Source: Kitagawia praeruptora
Taxonomy: Eukaryota; Streptophyta; Magnoliopsida; Apiales; Apiaceae
Direction of reading: 5' to 3'
Length of the DNA: 64,000 nucleotides
NCBI GenBank assembly: GCA_037693485.1
Contig: CM075345.1
Location: 82,714,001-82,778,000 of the forward strand
The stretch's first letter is position 1. The number at the start of each line of letters is the position of its first letter. Shown here in pieces: positions 1 to 7,146 of this stretch. A program made the position numbers and the translations under genes. The notes under the pieces are model-generated. The model was not told the DNA's origin, ran no database searches, and worked only from the letters and a program-made list of their open reading frames with translations.

Positions 1-1257
1 ATCTTGAACAGCAACAAGTCCTTGATGTAATCAAACATTAGCAGCATCACACAAACATTGTAGACTAACTCCCGAACCTTCCCACTTGTTGTACCAAGCA
101 GTCTCTCCATTTTAACATTGGCATTCAGGACCAGCCACTTGCTGGATGAAATAAGCATTCCAGAAATATGCATCACATCTTGAACCCCCATAAGGATAAA
201 CACCTCTCCACCAGCATGAACATGGTGACACACATGGTGGCACACATGATGTCCCACATCAGCAAACACAAGGGAAGAAGCTCCCCCTTGAATAGAGATC
301 ATATTTAATCTCCTCCCCAAACAAAAACCTGGATGAGGCATATCATCAAATAGTTTACGACCATAAGTCACAACTCCCATAATCTGAGAAAAAACCCCTT
401 GTAACTCACATTCATCCATTTGCAGGTCCTCCATGATAACCTCACAAACAGAGGTTTGACATAAACATATTAGGCCGCAATCTAATTTTGTGAGTTTGGA
501 CCCACCCACACGTTTGTCACACCTGGTAGCTACCACCAGCTCACCATACCTTGAAACAAAACCGTCTTTGAGAATCACCCATTCAGATTGCAATAAGTTC
601 ATACAATCAAAAATCTCCAACCCCTTCACAACAGAGGCCATCAAGCAAGCTTCTTCCTGATGCAAAAAGACAAAACACCTGCCCTGCGTCTTTAATTTTT
701 AAATTCTTCTTTAACAGGTACGTTTTTACAAACACCTTATGTTCATCTCTGTGCTGAAACTCATTCTTTGCATCAACAGCTTTCACTCGATCCTCAAAGG
801 TTTCCCTCTCAACATTGAACCCATAGGACTGCAATCCCATCATGGGAACAAAGCCACCAGAAATGGTAAGCTCAACACGAGTGATTTCTCCATTCATAAC
901 CCCCTCACTAGTACCCTTCAAATCCAGAAGAGCTGGAGGAGGAAGAGCACAAACCGCCCCATCTGAATCATACGAAGACTTATCAAACCCAGATCTTGGG
1001 ATTTCTGTCTCCAAAACCGCCGCAAAAGTTACCCTTTTCGGACTCACAGCCCCAGCAACTGGAGATTCTTGCTTCCCCTCAACTGATACAGTAGAACGGA
1101 GAGGAATCTCTGTCACAAGGTTCTCCGAAAAAGAAACCCTCTTCCCCACAGCAGTTACCACTGAGTGGGCGACCTGAGAACACGCACGAAACCGAGAATC
1201 TGTGAAAGGAATCATCGATTCAAGATTTTCCGAAAAGGAAACCCTTTTTGGAACCAT
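1..1257 (-). pseudogene. RVSF-motif protein of N1, frameshifted, N-terminal part
   Basis: The reading frame starts at the ATG at 1257 (MVPKRVSF) and is open to a stop at 607-609. It appears to continue in another frame from about 596 to the window edge, so a frameshift near 600 is inferred. The N-terminal 80 residues hold three docking-like motifs: KRVSFSENL, KRVSFSENLVTEIP and KRVTFAAVLETEIP. After about residue 125 it turns into a segment (GGFVPMMG) similar to the family II protein of N4 (GGFVPTVG). The protein therefore joins a family I N-terminus to a family II body. Function is unknown; PP1 docking is inferred from the motif alone. Confidence 0.65.
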
Positions 1258-1432
1258 AATCAAACTAAGTGAAAAGAAATATGGTGTATAGGTGGGGGAT
1301 AAGAGAGAGGAGATGGATTTAGGAAGGGAAATTATAGATCTGATGAAGAAAATGATTAGATTAAGCTGAAATTAAGTGGCGGCTGCAAAGGTTACTAGAG
1401 AGAAGGAGGAGTTTCTCTCTCTAGACTCTCAT
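1..1432 (-). mobile_element. N1: non-autonomous coding LINE, 5' portion (family I/II chimera)
   Basis: The 5' terminus is visible at 1432 on the minus strand (ATGAGAGTC, then CT-rich leader and GCCGCC). The element runs off the left edge, so its 3' tail is not seen. It carries a coding region with three RVSF/RVTF motifs followed by a family II-like segment. No RT or endonuclease is present. The upstream ORF in the leader is only ATG AGA GTC TAG. Confidence 0.85.
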
Positions 1433-1777
1433 GAAAGATGGCAATGTTGCTTTTGGAAAGTGTAGTTGCAATGGAAATGGGAGCATCTTTGGTATGCAGG
1501 AAAACAAGGATTTACATGACAAGGGGAGTAGTGTTGAGGCTACTAATTTTATGTCTGTTACGAAGATTGTGCACAATTGGGAGTGGGTCGTTATCCCAAT
1601 TGTTTGGAGTTCTTTCTGCCCAGGAAATTCTTTGAGCTTTGGTCAGGTTTGTGTCACTAACTATGGTGATATTGAGAGGACTGTCATGGATGTTGTGATG
1701 CAATGCCATGACCTTGTTGAGTTTATGAATTATGATGTTCCTCTTATCAGGAATTCGGTCTGTAGGCATGCTTATAG
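1433..1777 (+). mobile_element. N2: internal fragment of a coding LINE
   Basis: An open plus-strand frame of about 115 codons lies between the 5' end of N1 and the poly-T of N3. It contains 'VMDVVMQCHDLVEFMNYDVP', which fits the helical GxEVP repeat of the family I proteins. Its last bases (TAGGCATGCTTATAG) nearly match 22,482-22,498 in N10. This is the remnant into which N1 and N3 inserted; no termini are present. Confidence 0.55.
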
Positions 1778-2605
1778 TTTTTTTTTTTGCTAATTAATAT
1801 TTTATACCAAAAGGAACAGCAGAAAACAAATCTAGGGGCATACCCCGCGATATCAACGTTTAGACATTACAAACAGAAATAGTCCAACCAGAACCACAAC
1901 ATAAACTAAACCCAAGCTACATCAAAGAGGACTGAAACCCATAATATAAAATCATGGGGGTCGAGAATGACCTCCCCTGCCAGCACGCCACTTCCGAATC
2001 TCAGATTTCCTTAACCGAACCTTTGTTGTACCAGTAGATGGAACTATAGTCTCATTTGGAAGAGGAGATCCCGAGACATTCCCAGGCAAGAGGGCAAGGT
2101 CTTCCAAAGGCATATACAAGCGCCTTTAGTAGTTACATCCAAACTGTTTTCCTTATTCTCATTGCCTTTAAATCCCTTGTCATGAAGCGATGCCTCCACC
2201 TGCTCAGGGCTAGAGTGGCTTCCCGTAGGAGAAATAGGAGCACCCAGCCCATTCCTTTGAATAAAGTACTGCAGCTGCAAAGCGCAACTTATCGAAATTG
2301 CAAGCTCTTTAGTTGCCCTGCAAAAAAACTTCCCAGAAGCATTTCTAAATGGGTCACCATCACTTATCTCCACAAGATCAAACACTTTAGGAACAGAAAA
2401 CCCATTTGACCGAATATGGTTTTTAAGCATCTCCACATGAAACAGAGTCTCAATAAATAACTCCCGGACACCATCCTGGTATTCCTCCGAACGAATCTCA
2501 GAGATATAAGCATTCTCGGACCTCAAACTCCCACCATCCTCCTCTATACCAGATAGAAGGACATTATCCAACTTTTCCTCTATCTTTTCTCCAGTCATTT
2601 TGAGA
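1778..2605 (-). mobile_element. N3: 5'-truncated family I LINE
   Basis: The minus-strand 3' end is complete: poly-T at 1778-1788, GCTAATTAATATTTTATACC, and the GGGGCATACCCC hairpin at 1835-1846. It is truncated at the 5' side near 2605, where it abuts the poly-T of N4. It carries the C-terminal half of a family I protein closest to that of N17. Confidence 0.85.
1960..2598 (-). pseudogene. Family I protein of N3, C-terminal half, frameshifted
   Basis: The open frame 2598-2044 matches the C-terminal half of the N17 protein. It shows 'ETLFHVEMLKNHIRSNGFSV' followed by 'LQYFIQRNGLG', two copies of the amphipathic Gly-terminated helical repeat. The basic C-terminal motif KVRLRKSEIRKWRAGRGGH is still present downstream (about 1965-2040) but in another frame, so a frameshift separates them. 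No N-terminal RVSF motifs remain because the element is truncated. Related to family I with good confidence; biochemical role unknown. Confidence 0.7.
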
Positions 2606-2778
2606 TTTTTTTTTTTTGCTAATTAAAATTTTATACCAACAGGAACAACGAAAACAAATCTAGGGGCATACCCCGCGAAATCAACAGTCAATAATACAGA
2701 ACCAAACTCCCTCAAGTAAGTTAATACTTGAGGGAGCAGCAACCAAGACTACAAAAACTAGCTAACCTAGTTTAAACA

Positions 2779-3330
2779 TTAGAAAATAACACTGCCAAAT
2801 GAGTTAAAATAAGTTGCCTCTCTCGGCCCACATTGAAAGAACAGATCCATATCCATTGAAAAAAAAACCACTTGCAACAAAGTGGTCCTTCCCCCATGCC
2901 AACCGCTTCCATCTGCTGCATGAAAATCAACATTTATGCCATTCATGGCCTCAGTGCACAGCATGAGAGTTGGCCTCCAAAAAAGCACCTCACCGGCTAA
3001 CTTTTCATTGGAAGGAGAACCCGCTCCCAGCTGATTAATCAGCCACGAAGTAACCATTTGATTTTCACACAGACCACCAGTTCTGATTCTATCTCCAAAC
3101 ACCACCATCTGAGCTTCCACGGCCTTGGACAACATAGCATGGGAATACATCAAGTCGGACCAGGTTCCCACAAGCCCCACATCCACACCAACAGAAGTAA
3201 TGAGAAAGCACTTCCTGCTCTCATCTCCTTGAATTACAAACACTCGCAGATCCGCAAAAAGCTTTACCTGAGGTAAAGACCAATTCAAAAAGTAGAGTTC
3301 TGAACCTCTAAAACCCATGATAACAATCAA
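2779..3330 (-). pseudogene. Family II protein of N4, C-terminal segment
   Basis: An open frame of 183 codons forms the C-terminal part of the N4 protein, separated by frameshift or stop from the segment upstream. It contains NQLGAGSPSNEKLAGEVLFW, shared almost exactly with N11 and in weaker form with N9; this is the best family II signature here. It is rich in hydrophobic beta-type stretches. No catalytic motif or known domain was recognised. Confidence 0.6.
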
Positions 3331-3354
3331 ATACGCATCAAAAAGAAAGATGAG

Positions 3355-3865
3355 CTACCTCATCTCGATGTGTCCCTCAAAACCATCCCTAGTATTAAAA
3401 CAGCAATTCCCAAGAACCGCATTTATAGTCGAAATCCACTTCTGGATCATCAAACTCTTCCGTAGAAGACATACATTCATAAACTTTATCATTCTCTCAT
3501 TAAGCTCAGCAAAAGCTACAGCTTGTTGAGGCATAGCATCAGATATAATCTGGTCCTCAAGAGCCAGAAAACTACACAAGTCAACCGAAGACTTCTTCTT
3601 GAGTAAAGCTAAATCCGCATCAGCTTGAAACCAACCAGATGACCCAAAATCAGACAAAAGCCTATCCACATGAGGCAAATTGACAAACACATAGCACTTG
3701 ACTCCATCAGAGGTTCCATCTCCATCATGGCACCTATCATCCAAATAAGATCGAAATAACATGACTACCTTCAAAGGAGTCATAGCTTGTTTCCCTTCTG
3801 TGCGTAAGACAAACCCCACATCAACACTGAGCCCATAGGGTTCCAACCAAGCTGAGCCCGTAGCG
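3355..3865 (-). pseudogene. Family II protein of N4, middle segment
   Basis: The frame continues directly from the N-terminal segment at 6118-6725 once N5 and one target-site copy are removed: '...LATGSA' at the right break joins 'WLEPYGLSVDVGFVLR' here. The segment ends at a stop near 3355. Composition is hydrophobic with scattered charged stretches. No recognised domain. Confidence 0.6.
3851..3865 (+). repeat. Target-site duplication of N5, left copy
   Basis: gctgagcccgtagcg here is repeated exactly at 6118-6132, directly after the poly-A of N5. The two preceding A residues could extend it. It shows that N5 inserted into N4 by ordinary target-primed reverse transcription. Confidence 0.9.
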
Positions 3866-3913
3866 GAACTCAACCACACAACATTTAAACTTTTCCAACG
3901 GAAGATAAAAAAA

Positions 3914-4064
3914 ATGAGAGTCGTATTCTCTCTGTCTTCTCTCTAAAATCTCCAAAATCTAAACAACTTCTCCATCAGATCTAAAGTTTCAATTCCTAAA
4001 TCCATTTCCCTCTCTCTTCTCTCACCCAAACACATAATTTCTGTTCTTTCCTTCCGCTCTGAGC
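3914..4064 (+). promoter_or_regulatory. Conserved LINE 5' leader of N5 with upstream ORF
   Basis: Starts ATGAGAGTC and encodes an upstream ORF MRVVFSLSSL ending in TAA, then CT-rich tracts, CATCAGATCT and a short A/T-rich stretch before the main ATG. The same layout recurs in N9, N10, N17-N19, N22, L2 and L4, usually with AAACCCTA and GCCGCC. It is probably an internal promoter plus translational leader; this is inference from position and conservation. Confidence 0.55.
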
Positions 4065-5960
4065 ATGTGCAGGAAGAGGGTTTCTTTCTCGGAGGACTCT
4101 GTGGTGCTGACTAGGGCAGCTAGTGACAGGGATCATTCGAGAGCTACCCAGGAGGGGTTGGTCCCGGTCTTGAGCCCAAAAAGGGTCTCCTTTGCGGAGA
4201 ATTTGGTATCGGAGATACCCTATGACGGTCCTCGATCCGAATATGGTTTGGATGGGTCAAGTAAATCAAATGTTGGGAAGAAGAAGGTGCGTGTCTCCTT
4301 TGCTGAGAATTTGGTGTCTCAGGGGAAGGATGAGGGCATTTCTTTTGCGGCTGATTCCAGATCTGGAGTAGCGGCGCGTACACGGAGTGTGGTTACACTA
4401 CAAATGATTGAAGGTAAGATTTTCTCACAAAAGAAACTGATTACATCGAATGAAATAGGGGATGTTACACTTATTGAATTATCTGATTCTATGAATTCAA
4501 GATATGTTAATGATGTGGGTGTCGAGGAGGAGGTTAACTCTGAGATACCTAGTTTATGGGGTGATGGTTCTTCAGATGTAGTCTTGGGTGAGGGGTCCAA
4601 ACCTAACCTAACTTACAGGGATACCATGGTAACGAATGATGTCGAGGTAGGAGCCTCGATTGGTATACGAAATGTTGTAATGTCAAAAGACGAGGGAAAT
4701 AGGGGTTTGGACCATACTTGGGCTCTTCTGAGTGTCTCGCCTGTCCTGGAAGGTGAGTCAAAAGACGTAACTGGCTGTAACTCTATAAGGGCTGAGGCTT
4801 TAGCCTCTAGTGAAAAGGATAGTCTGGGTGTAACTGATGTGGTCGAACAGATTGGTACCCAAGATGTGAGTTTGGAGAACAATGCTAATGACTGTATGAA
4901 CTTAAGTCATGTAAAGGATGAGGATTCGGGAGGTGAGGAAGTCTTTTCGGGACAGCTGGAGAACCTAGTTTCAAGAATTGTCACTGATGACTTTTGGGAT
5001 GGCAAAACCAAGAGTGACCCTGTTACTGCTTTATCTGTTGATGCTCCACTTTTCCAAGCGAATAGATCAAATGATGGGTCAGGAAACGCAGGATTGGATG
5101 AGGATGCTAGTGGGGTTCGTCAGCAGATTACTCAGGCTAAGCATTACTTGCAATTATTGAAATTGTTTATCCAGTACATGGGGTATGAGGTGCCGGTGAT
5201 GCAGGGGAAGAAGGACTTGCATATTATGCGCTCTGGAAAGTTTTTGACTGACATTATTGAATGTGGCCAGGATGAAGAGCTCTGTGTAGTTCTTATTGAT
5301 ACTCTTCAACTGCTGGTTTTCGTGATAAATGAGGGTATTGAAATTCCTCTCGAAGGCGCTCTTGGGATTATTTTTGATGACAATGGTTGTCCCAGGGATA
5401 GCCTTCCTAGTGGCCAGGTTTATGGGACCTTGAATGATACTTGTAACAATATCCATGTGGGGGAGCAGATGGTGATTCAAAACAATGAGAACGAAGCTTT
5501 GAAGGAGCAGATTGATGCAGAGGTTGACGAAGCTTTCAATTACCTAATGGTCAATAGTCAGACTGTGACTCGGAGTCAGGAGACTGGGAGACTTGGGGAC
5601 GATATTCCGTGGGACGACCTTCCCACTGTGAGTATTCTGCCCTTGATTGATAATGACTCTTTTAGTAAGGGTGTCATGGACAGTTCTGCATCCATTCACG
5701 TTGGCAAGGAGGCTGAGGCGGGTGGCCAGGAAAGGGATGATCAGGTCTTAAGGATTAGGAAAGGTTTGCTCAGGGAGAGCATTGTGAAGGTTGATGGTAG
5801 TCAGGGCATGACAACCACTGTGGATCATATGGAAGCTGAAAACGAGGCTCCTGTTCAAGGAAGGGCGATTGAAGACCAGGCTAGACAAGTGCGCTGGACG
5901 AAGTCCAAAATCAAGCAATGGAGAGCGACTAGAGGTGGACATGCTGGCAGGGCGCCTTAG
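4065..5960 (+). CDS. 631-aa multi-RVSF protein (family I), intact
   Basis: Intact ORF from ATG 4065, the first ATG after the leader uORF. Residues 5-8, 40-43 and 76-79 are RVSF; the second lies in KRVSFAENLVSEIP. GVAARTRS follows near residue 105. A long acidic Ser/Asp-rich linker leads to helical repeats ending in a glycine: 'KHYLQLLKLFIQYMGYEVP' (about 358-376) and 'DTLQLLVFVINEGIEIP' (about 411-427). A GDDIPWDDLP motif and a basic tail KSKIKQWRATRGGH (about 612-625) end it. RVSF fits the PP1 docking consensus [RK]-x(0,1)-[VI]-x-[FW]; the tail is suited to nucleic-acid binding. No RT, endonuclease or zinc knuckle. Role in retrotransposition or host control is inferred, not shown. Confidence 0.75.
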   Translation: MCRKRVSFSEDSVVLTRAASDRDHSRATQEGLVPVLSPKRVSFAENLVSEIPYDGPRSEYGLDGSSKSNVGKKKVRVSFAENLVSQGKDEGISFAADSRSGVAARTRSVVTLQMIEGKIFSQKKLITSNEIGDVTLIELSDSMNSRYVNDVGVEEEVNSEIPSLWGDGSSDVVLGEGSKPNLTYRDTMVTNDVEVGASIGIRNVVMSKDEGNRGLDHTWALLSVSPVLEGESKDVTGCNSIRAEALASSEKDSLGVTDVVEQIGTQDVSLENNANDCMNLSHVKDEDSGGEEVFSGQLENLVSRIVTDDFWDGKTKSDPVTALSVDAPLFQANRSNDGSGNAGLDEDASGVRQQITQAKHYLQLLKLFIQYMGYEVPVMQGKKDLHIMRSGKFLTDIIECGQDEELCVVLIDTLQLLVFVINEGIEIPLEGALGIIFDDNGCPRDSLPSGQVYGTLNDTCNNIHVGEQMVIQNNENEALKEQIDAEVDEAFNYLMVNSQTVTRSQETGRLGDDIPWDDLPTVSILPLIDNDSFSKGVMDSSASIHVGKEAEAGGQERDDQVLRIRKGLLRESIVKVDGSQGMTTTVDHMEAENEAPVQGRAIEDQARQVRWTKSKIKQWRATRGGHAGRAP

Positions 5961-6039
5961 ATTATGCTATTTGTCTTTATTTATGTGCAGATTCTATTAT
6001 GACTTAATGTTGTGTAGTTTATTCGACTGTTGATTTCGC

Positions 6040-6051
6040 GGGGTATGCCCC
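6040..6051 (+). other. Conserved 3' UTR hairpin of the LINE clan (N5 copy)
   Basis: GGGGTATGCCCC can fold as a 4-bp GC stem with a TATG loop, about 45 bases before the poly-A. The same element occurs near the 3' end of almost every copy, autonomous or not (for example 19655-19666 in L1, 28152-28163 in N17, 44606-44617 in N22). It is the likely mark read by the shared reverse transcriptase. Confidence 0.7.
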
Positions 6052-6117
6052 TAGACTTGTTCTTGTTGTTCCTTCTTGGTATAAAATTTTCATTAGCAAA
6101 AAAAAAAAAAAAAAAAA

Positions 6118-6725
6118 GCTGAGCCCGTAGCGAGCAAGACAGAACCCACCGTGGGAACAAAGCCACCAAAAACGGTAACCTCAACATAAGTGATTTCTCT
6201 ATATATAACCTTAGAAGTCATATCCAGAGAACAAATACTAGAGAAATCTCCCACAGAGATATTCTCAAAACCATCAATGGAGGCATCCTCTACCGTGACA
6301 TCCTCCAAAGCAGATCCCAACCCAATAGCAAGGCACCCCGACAGGATTAAATCCCGCAAACTTCGGTGAGTCATTCCATCAAATAGGTGGTGCTCTACAA
6401 CGCAACCAGCCTCCAAGGTCTCTTCAATACCCAGATCCAACATCTGAAGTGCAGTACGCTCACCAGCTATCACCTCATGGGTGAAAACCATCTGATTCAT
6501 TAACATACCCTTTGTGAAGAAGAGCACAACTTTCCTGGACATCACCATATCCTTACAAGCATCAAGCTTATTAATTTCAATCGAAAAAACACTCATCCGA
6601 GAAGAGTCAACAGGTTGAAACAAACCCATCCTCATCAAAAGATGATAACTCTTCAGAGGGAGAAAGATCCCCAAACGGTTCTCCATAGAACCAATCAGAC
6701 AGAACAAACGAAACAAAAAACCCAT
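6118..6725 (-). pseudogene. Family II protein of N4, N-terminal segment
   Basis: ORF from ATG 6725 (MGFLFRLFCLIGS) running into the N5 insertion. It has a hydrophobic start, then mixed beta-like sequence ending 'GGFVPTVGSVLLATGSA'. The GGFVP segment resembles N1. Together with 3355-3865 and 2779-3330 it gives a protein of roughly 550 residues before frameshifts are considered. No domain was recognised. Confidence 0.6.
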
Positions 6726-6897
6726 TTAAACAAAGATAATTAAATATATATAAGAAATATAAGCGATAAAGGTGAAAGATTAGAAGAGAGAGATGGATTA
6801 GTAAAGGATTTATGGTCAGAATTGATGGAGAAAGGGTTTAGATTCAGGAAATTTAGTGGCGGCTAGCTAGGGTTCCTAGAGAGAAAACGACTCTCAT
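6118..6897 (-). mobile_element. N4, 5' portion
   Basis: The 5' terminus is at 6897 (reverse complement of GACTCTCAT at 6889-6897), followed by the CT-rich leader, ACCCTAGCTAGCCGCC and the coding start. The left end is the N5 target-site copy at 6118-6132. Only a few bases separate its 5' end from the poly-T of N6. Confidence 0.9.
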
Positions 6898-6901
6898 TAT
6901 G

Positions 6902-7146
6902 TTTTTTTTTTTTGCTAATTAAAATTTTATACCAAAAGGAACAACAAGATACAATTCTAGGGGCATACCCAGCGAAATCAACATTTTAAACAATACAAAT
7001 TCGAAATAATAAAACTAGCTAGAAACTAGTTTAACAACATAAGATCAGAAATAAACCACAAAAGACTATGCCATGAAATAAGTGCTAATGGGTCCCCAAT
7101 CAGGCATATAAAGCATAGCAATCGATTGACAGTAGGCTGTCAATTC
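6902..7146 (-). mobile_element. N6: 3' fragment of a family II LINE
   Basis: Poly-T at 6902-6913, the terminal tail and a decayed hairpin (GGGGCATACCC, one stem pair lost). The coding end 'tatgccatg' matches the '...MA stop' endings of N18 and N21. It is truncated at 7146, where the poly-T of N7 starts. Confidence 0.8.

Larger units (their letters stand above)
2606..3865 (-). mobile_element. N4, 3' portion: family II LINE interrupted by N5
   Basis: Poly-T at 2606-2617, the terminal tail and the GGGGCATACCCC hairpin (2663-2674) mark the 3' end. The element continues at 6118-6897 on the far side of N5. The break carries a 15-bp duplication, gctgagcccgtagcg, at 3851-3865 and 6118-6132. Without N5 the element is about 2.0 kb, full length, minus strand. 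Confidence 0.9.
3866..6117 (+). mobile_element. N5: full-length family I LINE with intact ORF
   Basis: A complete 2.25-kb insertion in N4 with perfect 15-bp target-site duplications. The conserved leader begins ATGAGAGTC at 3914; 48 extra bases (3866-3913) lie between the duplication and that start. There is one long ORF (4065-5960), a 3' UTR with the GGGGTATGCCCC hairpin at 6040-6051, and a 20-base poly-A at 6098-6117. It has no RT, so it must use an enzyme supplied in trans, most simply that of the L1/L4-type LINEs sharing its ends. Confidence 0.93.

Noticed and set aside
4144..4600. Antisense frames opposite the N5 ORF
   Set aside because: Shadows of the conserved sense ORF; they do not recur in the homologous positions of N17 and N22.
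6040..6051. GGGGTATGCCCC as a transcription-factor palindrome or operator
   Set aside because: It always lies in the 3' UTR near the LINE tail, including in truncated copies, so a role as 3' RNA signal is simpler.
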